A stretch of 64,000 bases of DNA from Tritrichomonas musculus (lineage: Eukaryota; Parabasalia; Tritrichomonadida; Tritrichomonadidae): assembly GCA_039105265.1 (NCBI GenBank), contig JAPFFF010000053.1:310001-374000 (forward strand), in the 5' to 3' direction. Below, in pieces: positions 21,208 through 32,293 of this stretch. The notes under the pieces are model-generated. The model saw nothing but the letters and a program-made list of their open reading frames with translations. It had not been told where the DNA came from and ran no database searches. The number at the start of each line of letters is the position of its first letter. The stretch's first letter is position 1. A program made the translations under genes and the position numbers.

Positions 21208-21672
21208 TACACTGGATATCATTCATTATTGTTTATGTCATAATAAAAATTTATTTGTATTACTTGTTTCTTTCTATATTTATTGTCTTATGTTTGGTTA
21301 AAAAGAAATATGAAAATTTATATGGTTTATAATGAATAAAATCTTTCTCATATATTTATTTTTTCTGCTTTTAAATACTGCCAAATAATAGATATAAAAA
21401 AGTTATATTTATAAAAAATATTCAGAAGATAATCTTAACCACAGAGCCAGATTCGACATTTATTTCCTTCATCGACTGTTTTTTCCTCCTTCTTTATTAT
21501 TTTGTTATTTTTCAATTTTCTGTCATATTTATATTAAAGATTCTTGCATTGATGTCATTTACAGGATCAGGAAAAATTAAGAACTAATTTGAATATATTG
21601 GTAAAAATAATGTAAAACTATAAAAAGATTTTTTTTTTTTTTTTTTTTTTTTTTATTTATTTATTTTTATTT
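21208..21672. other. AT-rich intergenic stretch with poly-T tract
   Basis: No gene seen. A pure T run lies at about 21631-21654, followed by (TTTA)-like repeats. TTTTTATTT at 21664-21672 is the left copy of a possible target-site duplication. Confidence 0.5.
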
Positions 21673-21944
21673 GGGAAATCGGATTTGCCCGTAATCGGAT
21701 TTGCCCGCAGCAGTTATGGTCAAAATTGGCCTCTATCGTTCTTCAGAAAATAGACTAATTCTATCCAAAAATAAAATAATTCGTTTAGAATTTTTTATAT
21801 AGAAAAAAGCATGAGTAGCTACTCATGGTATTTTTCGCAAAAGTTGAAAAAAGTTCCAAGCTTTTATTTTCTGAAGAACGATAGAGGCCAATATTGACCA
21901 TAACTGCTGCGGGCAAATCCGATTACGGGCAAATCCGATTTCCC
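21673..21944. mobile_element. 272-bp fold-back (MITE-like) element
   Basis: The arms 21673-21749 and 21868-21944 are inverted complements over about 77 bp with one evident mismatch. The ends are GGGAAATCGG...CCGATTTCCC, and the motif ATCGGATTTGCCCG is doubled in each arm. The centre contains a perfect 18-bp palindrome, CATGAGTAGCTACTCATG (21810-21827). TTTTTATTT flanks both sides (21664-21672 and 21945-21953), compatible with a 9-bp target duplication as made by Mutator-like transposases. No ORF is present, so it would be non-autonomous. The AT-rich flank makes the duplication weak evidence on its own. Confidence 0.7.
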
Positions 21945-21954
21945 TTTTTATTTA

Positions 21955-22856
21955 GAGGTGAGGCTGCGAAAATTTTTGGTATTTTTTAATAATATTAATA
22001 CATATTATTTTATTCCAGAATTAAATGCTATTTATGATAATTTCACTAATACTTTTTTCAGATTTTTAGCTATAAATCTATTTTTAAAATTGAATAGCTT
22101 CTATCTTATTATAATTTCAATTTTATCTTAATAAAAAAATTCTATTTACGCAAAATAATAAATAATTTAATTATCAATATTTAATATATAGATGTGAATA
22201 TAATATTAAAATCTTCGACTAAGAATTATAAATCAAATAATGATTTTTTATGATTTAACTAACTATCATCATATTATAAGCATGATTTTTTTGGTAAATT
22301 ATTGATAAATATTAAAATAAATACTTATTGTGAGGTTGATACCAAAATAAAAACAAATGAAATTATTTAGATATTTGTGAAGTTTACATCATTAACGTAT
22401 ATAGAATTATATTCAATATTAAACCTCAACCCTAGCTAAAATTGTAAAAAATTTTTTAAAAATATTTTGATATGTTTGCCAGCACCAGATAAGTTAAGAG
22501 ATGAACTATAGTTATCCCTTTGATCTTTAATATAGAAGAAAATTTCTCTTTAAATTGAAAAATTTTTTTTTGAATTTTGACCAAAAACACATTCATTGAA
22601 TAGCTTTCTTATTAAAAAATAGAGATCATCTATATACAAATGCAATTTAATGGTTGAAAAGAAAAAATAATGACGAATATAGGAATTATGACATTTTGAA
22701 ATATCAATACAATTTCAATTTTTTTTGATTAAATCTGAAAAAAAGTATATGATATGAAAAGGTAACAACACCATAATACTATATTTTTAATTTATTTTTA
22801 ATTTTGTTGATTATTATTCCTAAAAAAGTTCATTTAAAATTTCGCAGTCTCACCTC
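21955..22856. mobile_element. ~900-bp element with ~21-bp terminal inverted repeats
   Basis: The ends are GAGGTGAGGCTGCGAAAATT and, inverted, AATTTTCGCAG... with two mismatches (right end TTTCGCAGTCTCACCTC at 22840-22856). TTTTTATTT again lies on both sides (21945-21953 and 22857-22865), so it shares one flank copy with the 272-bp element. The interior has no usable ORF. It looks like a non-autonomous DNA transposon; end positions are uncertain by one base. Confidence 0.6.
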
Positions 22857-22913
22857 TTTTTATTTTTATTTTTTTGAATGATTTCAACTTTTTGAAGGTT
22901 CTTCAGAAAAGAC

Positions 22914-24586
22914 TAAAATATTGAAGCAGTATAAAAAGTTGAAGCACTTTTTTAAAAAATTTTCAAATTTTTTTTTCACCATATATTAAAGTTATCCAAA
23001 AGTAAAATATACCAAAATGCTAAGCGTTTAATACTTTTTATAAATAACTATGACATTTTTATATTAGACTAAAGTCAGAGAATTTTTCGAATGAAGAAGA
23101 AGAGAAAATATAATGCATTTTATTAGTAGCACTGTGCATTATTTCAAAATTAAATTGGATATATTGATTCTATATATGTTACCACATAATAAATAAAAAT
23201 AAAACTATAGCCATTATTATTAACATTTATGATAAAAATAGAAATTTATTTTTTTTTAAGGCCGTTTAAATTTTATGAAAATTTAAAATTGTTGAAAGTC
23301 TGATAAAAATGATTTCTAGTTGGATTTAACTTAAATAAATGTTTCTATATATATTCATGAAGATCATTACTACAAGAATCCCCTATTCTATTTTGCTTTT
23401 TTTAAGCAGAATGCTAATTTCAAAATTTGAAATGTAAATATCTTCTTTTTCAATCATTACACTTTTATGTTTGACTAAAAAAATAATTAAATCTATAAAT
23501 CACACGTTATAAATGAATAAAACATGTTGTATATGAATTATGTACCAAGATACAATCGTATTCTTGAAATCGATAAAATAAACGTCTGTGATTTATAAAC
23601 GAATATGGTGTATTAAAAAAAAGTATTTCTATATTTTTTTTTTGATTTTATAGTATCAAAGGATTTAATAGTTGCTATCTGATATTAATTTAGGCTTTGT
23701 ATGATTATTTTTATTGTACATTTAGGTTTTTTTTTTATGTAAATTCACAATATGTAAATGATCAGAATTGATCATTCGTTTTAACTAATAAATGAATATT
23801 ATATAAATTACAATACTTTTAAATCAATAAATAATGATATAATCCTATTAAATTAGTTTTTTTTTTTTACTTGAAAATGAATTTTTATTTCATTTTGTCA
23901 ATTTCCCTTATTTGTCATCAAATCCGACTCATCTAAAGATATATTTAGATTCAAAATGAAATAATTAGGGTAATATATTTGTGACATATGCTAATTATAT
24001 TCTCACGTTTATCGTAACACAAAAATGATATATTTGTTCTAAATAATTAAATTATTCATCATTTTCTTTTATTGATTATTTTATAAATATAAATTAATAA
24101 ATAATGAATATGATCAAGGTTTGATATAATCTTAACTTAGTTATTAGAATGTTTTATTTCAGTGAAAAACTAATTTAACTAAATTACTCTTCAAAACAAG
24201 AATTTCAACAATTTTAAATTTTCATAAAATTTAAACGGCCTTAAAAAAAAATAAATTTCTATTTTTATCATAAATGTTAATAATAATGGCTATAGTTTTA
24301 TTTTTATTTATTATGTGGTAACATATATAGAATCAATATATCCAATTTAATTTTGAAATAATGCACAGTGCTACTAATAAAATGCATTATATTTTCTCTT
24401 CTTCTTCATTCGAAAAATTCTCTGACTTTAGTCTAATATAAAAATGTCATAGTTATTTATAAAAAGTATTAAACGCTTAGCATTTTGGTATATTTTACTT
24501 TTGGATAACTTTAATATATGGTGAAAAAAAAATTTGAAAATTTTTTAAAAAAGTGCTTCAACTTTTTATACTGCTTCAATATTTTA
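22914..24586. mobile_element. 1673-bp element with 384-bp inverted arms
   Basis: The arms 22914-23297 and 24203-24586 are near-perfect inverted complements of equal length. Landmarks appear in both: gaagcagtataaaaagttg, ctaagcgtttaatac, gtagcactgtgcatta and aaggccgtttaaatttta. The 905-bp centre (23298-24202) has no ORF. No obvious target duplication flanks the arms. It could be a fold-back or long-TIR non-autonomous transposon, or a local inverted duplication. Confidence 0.65.
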
Positions 24587-24778
24587 TACATAACTGTATA
24601 CTTTAGTTGATTCAAAGTCACATTAATATTTCTATGTCTCAAACTTTTTTGATGAATTTTCTTTTCTTGTTCAATTTTAAATATTAGATTAAATTAGCTA
24701 TTCATGTATATTTAAAATAATAATTTACGAAGGAAAATGCCGACATATTGTTTTATTTTAACATAATAAATCACAGAA

Positions 24779-25510
24779 ATGAAATACACAACAAGAGAAG
24801 TTTCGTGCGATAATAAAGACTATAAACTCCAAGGAATTTGGTATGCCCCTGAGACAAAAGATAAAGTTCCATTAGCCATATTTTCACATGGTTTCGGAGC
24901 AACACTTGAAGTTGGATTACCATATGCAGAAGAGCTTGCATCAAATGGAGTTGCTGTATATTTGTTTGATTTCCGTGGTGGAAGTAAAAAAAGGTAGAAG
25001 TGGAGGGAAAACAACAGATATGTCAATCATGACCGAGAGTTCAGACTTGTTGATACGAGCAGAATCATTCTCATTGGAGAAAGCCAAGGCGGAGTTGTAT
25101 CAGCTGTTACTGGAGAAAGGCATCCAGAAGAAACAGTTGGTTTAATTCTACTTTACAATGCTTTTGCAATACCAGATGACAATGTTAAACCATACAAATC
25201 AAAAGACGAAGTTCCTGAAGACAAAGATATTTGGAATGGATGGATGACTATTGGCAAAATTTATGTAACTGACATTTGGGATTACGATTTTTATTGTGAA
25301 ATGAAACATTTCACAAAACCAGTTTGCATTATCCATGGAAGTAATGATGGGCTCGTTAAATTATCATTTTCTGAACGTGCAGTTAAATGCTACCCTAATG
25401 CAGAATTGCATGCAATAGAAGGCGCAGATCACGGATTTAAAGGCAACTATGTGAAAGAATGCAATAAATACATTATAGATTTTTTGAAAAAATTGAAATT
25501 TATTCAGTAA
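24779..25510 (+). pseudogene. Alpha/beta-hydrolase (serine hydrolase) remnant
   Basis: From the ATG at 24779 the frame encodes a typical hydrolase opening (PLAIFSHGFGAT, VYLFDFRGGS). It then shifts at an A-run at 24985-24992 into a second frame (RSGGKTTDMSIMTE). At about 25047 a stretch that should join the sheet to the nucleophile helix is missing, and from 25049 the first frame resumes with the nucleophile elbow GESQGG, FAIPDDN, a possible acid-residue segment CIIHGSNDGLV and the histidine segment GADHGFKG, ending at 25510. The family hydrolyses esters or peptides; Ser, Asp and His candidates are all still readable. One frameshift plus one internal deletion make a functional product unlikely. 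Confidence 0.8.
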
Positions 25511-25805
25511 AGCAAACTTAGTCAATTCTATAATTTATTTTTGACTATTTGGCAATTGCAGAGTAGCTGCAACGAAATTTTTGGACAAGGCCTCTCAAAA
25601 AGTTGATTGTCAAATTGATTTTTCTCATTGGTAAAAAGGTATTATGATTCAATAATAATATTTACCTATGTGTTTATGATTTATTCATTTAAAAAGAATT
25701 ATTATTCTTGCAACACTAAAAATTAGATCGAAAATATTTTATTGTTTTAGCATTATATAAAAATAAACGTAAAAAATCAAAAACGTATGCTATGGAAAGA
25801 AATTT

Positions 25806-25841
<36 letters not shown>

Positions 25842-25867
25842 CAAGAATTTTATAGTTAACGCGGATA
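25511..25867. other. Intergenic with poly-T tract
   Basis: No gene seen. A T-run of more than 25 bp lies at about 25808-25838, immediately before the 3' end of the LRR remnant on the minus strand. Confidence 0.5.
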
Positions 25868-26850
25868 CTAGGAGTCTTCAATTGCAGATACATTTTTCAG
25901 AATAGAGCATCCATTGAAGACATTGATTCCTAGTTGTACGGATTTGGGAATTTTTATTGATTCCAAAGAAGAACAATAGCAAAAAGCATTTGCCCTTATA
26001 TGCTTCACTGATAATGGTATTTTTATGTTTTTCAAAGAACTACAACCAAAAAATGTTTGGCCATCAATCTCAGTAATTGAATTAGGAATTTCGATTTCTT
26101 CCAATGATGAACAAAACATGAAACAAAATGATCCAATTTTTGTAACAGATGATGGAATGTTGATATGTTTTTTTAATTGATACATTTTTCGAACGCTGAA
26201 TTGCCAAAACTAGCACGGATGAAGGAATGAATATTTCCTTCAATGATGAACAATCTCTGAATGCATACCAGCCAATTTTTGTCACTGATGAAGGAATAGA
26301 TATATCAACGAGTGATTTGCAGCCATCAAACATATTGTTTTCAATTTCTTTTAAAATTGGAGGAAGTGATACTTTTGTCAATTTTTCGCAATTTGTGAAA
26401 CTATCATGTTTTATCTCAATATTTGATTTTTTTAATAAAATATCAATTATTTCTACATTGTTTTTTAAAGCTGCAATATGTAACGGGGTATCATTTGAAT
26501 TTTTATCAATAACTGTATTTATGCTGATATCCATTATATCAACAAGAAGCCAAAAAAAATTAACATAATCATATTTGCAGGCCAAATTAAATATAAGCTG
26601 TAAATTGTGTGAATAGTCTTTGATGAATGAAAAATTATAATAATGTAAACAATATTCAATCATTTCTCTATCATTAACTTTTTCATTCATCAAGTTTTGA
26701 ATGATATAAAGAGCGATATAATTATGATGGCATTTGATTGATTCTTCAAGACATTTTGAATATGACTCAATTAAATGATTCTCTTCAAAAAAATAAATGA
26801 TATTATCATTTTTTCCATGAATTGCAAAGAGAATAAGCGATGAATCTTAG
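25868..26850 (-). pseudogene. DUF3447/ankyrin-BspA-LRR fusion remnant
   Basis: On the minus strand an open stretch from about 26850 encodes the C-terminal part of a DUF3447-type region (ESIKCHHNYIALYII, CLHYYNFSFI), then one ankyrin repeat (TPLHIAALKNNVEIIDILL), and passes directly into BspA LRR repeats (LTKVSLPPILKEIENNMFDGCKSL, IPSSVTKIG). Around 26150-26210 two frameshifts and a TAA interrupt the LRRs, after which the LRR frame resumes to 25868. The 5' end is missing: a stop sits just before the open stretch and the first start-like codon is a TTG. It shows how DUF3447, ankyrin and LRR parts connect in one protein when the joint is intact, which helps to interpret the split locus at 45657-48072. 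Confidence 0.75.
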
Positions 26851-26876
26851 CTTAAAAAGATAAAATTATAATTCAT

Positions 26877-27539
26877 ATGGAGAATTGTGATTGCAGATTC
26901 ATAAAAAATGAATATCTCATAGAGCTATTAAGAAAAAGAGCATTACAACAACTTAAAATAGTGAATAATCCTAAATATTCAATATTTTTTGATGAATACA
27001 GTCCAGTTATTGATATCAATGATCCTTGTAATGTAAATATTTATGCAGGAATTGAGTTACCAGATCGAAGCATTCCAACTGGAACGATTGTTACACCAGT
27101 TAGTTTTCCAAAATCTCGCTCAATTGATGATTTATTTAATATTTTAATGTCAAACATTAAAACAAAATTTATTCTTAAAGAATCATCTATATCAATGTAT
27201 AAAAAATGTGAAGAAGACTTTTTATGTATTCAATTCTTTTCAACATTGATGATTACCGATTTAGGTGATTTAGTACCAGGTAAAGATAAGATGTTTCGAA
27301 TTTTCAATATTTTTGCGCCAGAATTCAACAAATGTGGAACTGTTTTTGCTTACCAACTCAAAGATGAAAAGAATATTGCTCGTATTTATACAGTAGACAA
27401 AAAGTATGAAAATCCTATATTTTATGAAACAATTAAAATGCCTGAAATAGATGAAACCAATAAGATTTCAAAATATCATTTAAAGATTTTTCAACGGAAC
27501 CATAAAAAAAATCGGAGAGAGTATGAAAAATTAGAATAA
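26877..27539 (+). CDS. Hypothetical protein, 220 residues
   Basis: An uninterrupted frame from the ATG at 26877 to a TAA. I do not recognise the family. The sequence looks like a folded, soluble domain, with alternating hydrophobic strands such as NVNIYAGIELPD and CGTVFAYQLKDE and a Lys/Arg-rich C-terminal tail (KIFQRNHKKNRREYEKL). No signal peptide, membrane segment or repeat is seen. It is divergent from the ankyrin-LRR remnant, about 27 bp away. Confidence 0.6.
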   Translation: MENCDCRFIKNEYLIELLRKRALQQLKIVNNPKYSIFFDEYSPVIDINDPCNVNIYAGIELPDRSIPTGTIVTPVSFPKSRSIDDLFNILMSNIKTKFILKESSISMYKKCEEDFLCIQFFSTLMITDLGDLVPGKDKMFRIFNIFAPEFNKCGTVFAYQLKDEKNIARIYTVDKKYENPIFYETIKMPEIDETNKISKYHLKIFQRNHKKNRREYEKLE

Positions 27540-28605
27540 AAATGCTATATGTTCTATTAAATACTTATAAAATCTAAATATTTACACATTTATATTAAAT
27601 CAATCTTAATATTTATTATTCACATACCTTCAGCTGTTTTAAATATCATTTCATCACCATTGTAGATTTCATTCAAAATAGAAATTGATTTATTATAATC
27701 GGGACGCTAATTAATGTATAAATAGCAAACACTTAGGACAAGCAAAAACGGGCAATGTAAAAAAGACGTTTGTGCCCATTCTTGCCTGGTGATATGACCA
27801 ATCTGACATTGCCCGTGCACGTTTCGGGCGCCCGTTTCCCATCCCTAACCAGAATATTTGAATTTTAATCTCCTTATTTTTTCTTCATTTTACTATCATT
27901 ATAGCATATTGAGATGTCATTAATAAAATTAATATAGGTAAAATAAAAGAGATATGAAAAAAACATTGAATTTTTTTCCTGAACGATCCAAATATTTCTA
28001 TAATTTTAATTGAATAAAAAAAGAAAAAATTTTCAGTTTAAAAAACATTTTACTTTTGTAATTTTTTCTTGTTTTTTAAGTTAAATAAACAATTTGTTTT
28101 AATTAACTTAAATATAGGTGCAAGTTTCCTCGGTTCTGTTTTTTTATTTGGTGAGATACTTCCATTTATAACTTTAACAGAACTTTTTTTTCTTAAATTT
28201 GATGAAAAAAGACTATGAAATGCTTTTTGTTTATTCATCTATTCTAATAAAATTCTGCTATTGTTAAACAAACAGTCGATTTGTGAGACAAATTTATTTT
28301 TGCTTAAAGTACAAATCCAATATGCTATTTATTTGAACTGTGAACTTTTATTTTTAGATGAAAGTCGAGCCTCGGAAAAAGTTCATATTTGAATGAGTGT
28401 CAGATTTGAGATTCTGAACTTTATTTTTTATATAAAATTTTTCAACAGTGAAAATTTAAAAAAAATAATTTGTTATATAACATGTCATTTATTTTTCAAT
28501 AGGTGTCAACGTATTGGATTTGAACTTTAGAGTAAATAAATACATTAATTATAAATAAAAATAATTATAATATGAAGAAAAATCAATCAATTAAAATTAA
28601 TTTTA
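27540..28605. other. Intergenic region with a GC-richer hairpin
   Basis: Mostly AT-rich. At about 27690-27850 a GC-richer patch contains an inverted pair CGGGCAATGT (27749-27758) and ACATTGCCCG (27806-27815), plus GGGCGCCCG nearby. It resembles a remnant of an inverted-repeat element; no transposase is seen. Confidence 0.4.
28050..28238 (-). CDS. Possible small basic protein, 62 residues
   Basis: ATG at 28238, Lys/Asn-rich (14 or so lysines), no recognised domain. A frame of this length can occur by chance in AT-rich DNA, so it is listed only as a possibility. Confidence 0.2.
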   Translation of the reverse strand: MNKQKAFHSLFSSNLRKKSSVKVINGSISPNKKTEPRKLAPIFKLIKTNCLFNLKNKKKLQK

Positions 28606-30935
28606 TTAATTGCCATTTAAAAATGAATAGAAAATCATTTTGAAAGTAATTGTTTAATTTCATGATTTTCTGAATAGTCGATTGGTTTTTTTCCATGACT
28701 ATCTTTAATATTAATATCAATATCTTTTTTTTCGAGCAAAAGTTTTATTATTCCAAGATTTCCTATTTCAACTGCAAGATGCAATGATGTCTTCTGTACT
28801 ATTTGCTTATTATCAGAGGGATTTTGAATTTTATTGAATTATTTGATTTTGAATTTCATTGAAAGATATGATATTGAATATAATTGAAAGATAAGATTTT
28901 GAATGATATTGAAGGATATGATTTTGAATTTTGTAAAAAAAAAAATTATGAAAAATATTAAGAGCATTGATATCAAGTTTTTCATTCATTAATAAAAGTT
29001 TCACAATTTCAATGTTTTCTTTTTCAACTGCCAAATATAATACTGTCTTATAAATTATTATTATATCAAAACTTCATTCAAATATATGATTTGAATATCA
29101 TTGAAAGATATGAATTTGAATATCATTGAAAGATATGATTTTGAATTCTATTGAAAGATATGATTTTGAATCCAATTGAAATATATGATTTTGAATTTCA
29201 TTGAAAGATATAATTTTGAATGAAATTGAAAGATATAATTTTGAATGTAATTGAAAGATATGTTTTTGAATGGAATTGAAAGATATGATTTTGAATTTTA
29301 TAAAAAATTATGAAAAATATATCCAAGATTGATGTCAAGTTTGTTATTCGTTAATAAAAGTTTCACAATTTCAATGTTTTCTTTTTCAACTGCCATGTAT
29401 AATGCTGTTTTATAAATCATTTTTATATCCAAATTTCATTCAAAGATATGATTTTTAATTACATTGAAAAAAACAATTTTGAATTCCATTGAAAGATATG
29501 ATTTTGAATGTTATTGAAATATATGATTTTGAATGGTATTGAATAATTTGATTTTGAATGTAATTGAAGGATATAATTTTCAATTTTATAAAAAATTATA
29601 AAAAATATTCAGAACATTGATTTCAATTTTGTCATTCATCAATAAAAGTTTCACAATTTCAATGATTTCTTTTTCAACGGCCAAATATAATGCTGTTCTA
29701 TAAATATATATATATATCAAAACTTCATTCAAATATTAGATTTGAACATTATTGAAAGAAGTAATTTTGAATGTTATTAAAAAAAAAAGATTTTGAATAT
29801 TATTAGAAGATATGATTTTGAATGGCATTGAAAGATATGATTTTGAATTCCATTGAAAGACATGATTTTGAATTTCATTAAATGATATGATTCTGAATGT
29901 AATTAAAAGATATGATTTTGCATTTTATTGAAAGATATGATTTTGAATGTAATTGAAAGATATAATTTTGAATGGTATTGAAAGATATGAATTTGAATGT
30001 AATTGAAAGATATAATTTTGAATGTTATTGAATGCTAATATTTTGAATTGTATAAAAAATAATGAAAAATATATATAAGATTTACGTCAATTTTGTTATT
30101 CGATAATAAAAGTTTTAATATTCCAATGTTTTCTTTTTCAACTGCCAAATATAATGCTGTTTTATAAATTATTATTATATCAAAACTTCATTCAAAGATA
30201 TGATTTTGAATATCATTGAAAGATATATTTTTGAATGTAATTGAAAGGAATGATTTTGAATGGTATTGAAAGATATGATTTAAAATTCCATTGGAAGATA
30301 TGAGTTTGAATATAAATGTAATTGAAAGATATGATTTTGAATGGTATTAAAGGATATGATTTTCAATTTTATAAAAAAAATAATAAAAATATTAAGAAAA
30401 TTGATATCAAGTTTGTCATTCATTAATATTAGTTTCACAATTTCAATGTTTTCTTTTTCAACTGCCAAATATAATGCCGTCTTATAAATTGCTATTATAT
30501 CAAAATTGCATTCAAAGATATGATTTTGAATATCATTGAAAGATATAATTTTGAATTTTATTGAAATATATGATTTTGAATGACATTGAAAGATATGATT
30601 TTGAATGACATTGAAAGATATAATTTTGAATTTCATTGAAATATATGATTTTGAATGATATTGAAAGATATGATTTTGAATTTTATTGAAATATATGATT
30701 TTGAATGATATTGAAAAATATGATTTTGAATATCATTGAATGATATGATTTTGAATCCAATTGAAAGATATAATTTTGAATTTTATTGAAAGATATGATT
30801 TTGTATTTTATAAAAAATTATGAAAAATATACCCAAGATTGATGTCAAGTTTGTCATTCGTCAATAAAAGTTTCACAATTTCAATGTTTTCTTTTTCAAC
30901 TGCCAAATATAATGCCGACTTATAAATTATTATCA
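28606..30935 (-). pseudogene. Dispersed ankyrin units downstream of DUF3447 gene
   Basis: On the minus strand seven copies of one ankyrin unit (KTALYLAVEKENIEIVKLLL followed by MNDKLDIN) can be read. Their common CAACTG marker lies at 30897, 30459, 30139, 29675, 29387, 29025 and 28769. The last unit ends with a capping helix (KKPIDYSENHEIKQLLS) and a TAA at 28606-28608, as the end of a real protein would. Between units lie 170-370 bp of 25-bp tandem repeats, only some of which keep the frame. The unit order and orientation make these the C-terminal ankyrin part of the gene starting at 32293. Whether any full-length product exists cannot be told from sequence. Confidence 0.7.
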
Positions 30936-31085
30936 TGCAAAACATAGTTCAAATACATGATTTTGAATTTTATTGAAATATATGATTTTGAATTCCATTG
31001 AAAGATATGTTTATAAATTTCATTGAAAAATATGTTTTTAAATTCCATTGAAAAATATGTTTTTAAATTCCATTGAAAAATATAA
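28830..31085. repeat. 25-bp tandem repeat blocks between ankyrin units
   Basis: Degenerate copies of a 25-bp unit, GATTTTGAAT-NNN-ATTGAAAGATAT, fill the gaps between ankyrin units at about 28830-28930, 29085-29300, 29430-29590, 29730-30050, 30185-30365, 30505-30815 and 30950-31090. Three units (75 bp) equal 25 codons, and on the minus strand all three phases are largely stop-free, giving a periodic peptide with ISFN-IQNHIFQCHSKSY character. Confidence 0.85.
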
Positions 31086-31117
31086 TTTTAACATAATTAA
31101 ATAATTATCAATTGAGA

Positions 31118-32293
31118 TTATATTAACATAATACTGAAAATTTCTTTTTGGTTTACATCTATATCTTTGTCTTTCATAAGGTTATCAACAAGTAGATAAT
31201 AATCATATTTGCACAAGTTGCTAAATGAAGATTTACTAATGGACTCATTAGTTAAAAAAGTGAAATTATAATATTTGAGACATTGATTTATTGTATCCTG
31301 TGTATTTTCTTCATCATTTTGTAAAAAGTTGCTTATGAAGTAGTTTGCCAAATCATTGTGGTGGCATTTGATTGATTCGTAAAAAACATTCTTGTATGGT
31401 TTATCATTTAATTCAACAAAATTTTCTTCCAGAAACTGAATAATTTTTACATTTTGGCTATGAATAGCTAAAGTCCATAGCGACTGTTTTAGTTCGACAT
31501 CTTTAAAACGCAAAAAATTTAATATTTTAATCGAGCCAAAAAAAGCAGCATATTCGATCAATGTCAATCCTTGATTTTGATATGATTCTGTTTGTTTTTT
31601 AAGTAAAAGTGAATTTGTTTCATAAATTGATGGTGGAACATTTGCGTTAAGTGAAACATTACTTAGAGTAATGTACTTAACAAATTCTGCAATCATGTCC
31701 TTACGAATCAATTCACAGATTTGACTGTCATTTTCGCCTTCCTTTCGCTTTTCATAAAAATTTTCGGGCAATCCTTTCTTTAGCTCTTCAACCCATATAT
31801 TGCACTTTAATTTTTTATCTTTTGGATCATATTTTGGAAACCATTTTTCATTGATGAATGATTGAATTTCTGACTGAAAATACTGTGGATATTTGGCCTT
31901 TATGTATTTGTCTGTTTTCGTGATTTTTCTTACTATAAATTCATCAACAACTACTATTTGCTGTTCAATGAGAAATAAAAGAATCCTTTTGTTGCTCTTA
32001 AAAATAATGAATATTTCTGAATTTGAAAAATATTTTTTGATATCTTCTTTGAATAATTGCAAAATTTTTTCGATTTTGTTGAAAAAAATTGGAAAACGAT
32101 GGTAATTATTCCCAATTTTGGAAATTAAATGTAGTAATGAAAAAAGATCATATTTGCTATCACTTATTTTTAAATTAATTAATTTGTTTCTGAGAATTAG
32201 TAAATTTTCCTCTGATTTAGCTTCTTCTTCAAGAAAATTCAGAATGATTTCTTGGATGGTCCTCATCATGCTCAAATATTCTTGGAAACCCAT
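31118..32293 (-). CDS. DUF3447-containing protein (ankyrin family), N-terminal part
   Basis: ATG at 32293, 391 residues. Residues about 60-330 match the DUF3447 region of trichomonad ankyrin proteins: FSNSEIFIIFKSNKRILLFL, KRKEGENDSQICELIR, LIEYAAFFGSIKILNFL, ESIKCHHNDLANYF and CKYDYYLLVDNLMKDKDIDVN. The frame stops (IMLI, then TAA) immediately after the first ankyrin-like element, where family members normally run on into ankyrin repeats; those repeats lie downstream at 28606-30935. Function unknown, probably a protein-interaction scaffold. No signal peptide or membrane segment. It may be a complete short protein or the head of a longer, now interrupted one. Confidence 0.75.
   Translation of the reverse strand: MGFQEYLSMMRTIQEIILNFLEEEAKSEENLLILRNKLINLKISDSKYDLFSLLHLISKIGNNYHRFPIFFNKIEKILQLFKEDIKKYFSNSEIFIIFKSNKRILLFLIEQQIVVVDEFIVRKITKTDKYIKAKYPQYFQSEIQSFINEKWFPKYDPKDKKLKCNIWVEELKKGLPENFYEKRKEGENDSQICELIRKDMIAEFVKYITLSNVSLNANVPPSIYETNSLLLKKQTESYQNQGLTLIEYAAFFGSIKILNFLRFKDVELKQSLWTLAIHSQNVKIIQFLEENFVELNDKPYKNVFYESIKCHHNDLANYFISNFLQNDEENTQDTINQCLKYYNFTFLTNESISKSSFSNLCKYDYYLLVDNLMKDKDIDVNQKEIFSIMLI

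Noticed and set aside
22914-24586. Maverick-type transposon
   Set aside because: Long inverted arms fit superficially, but there is no integrase, polymerase or capsid gene and the core is only 905 bp.
24820-25026. Minus-strand 68-codon frame opposite the hydrolase remnant
   Set aside because: Antisense shadow.
27749-27815. Structured RNA gene
   Set aside because: Only one 10-bp stem is seen, with a long unpaired centre; better read as an inverted-repeat remnant.
28606-31090. CRISPR-like array (25-bp repeats)
   Set aside because: Repeats are contiguous and degenerate without unique spacers, in a eukaryotic ankyrin locus.
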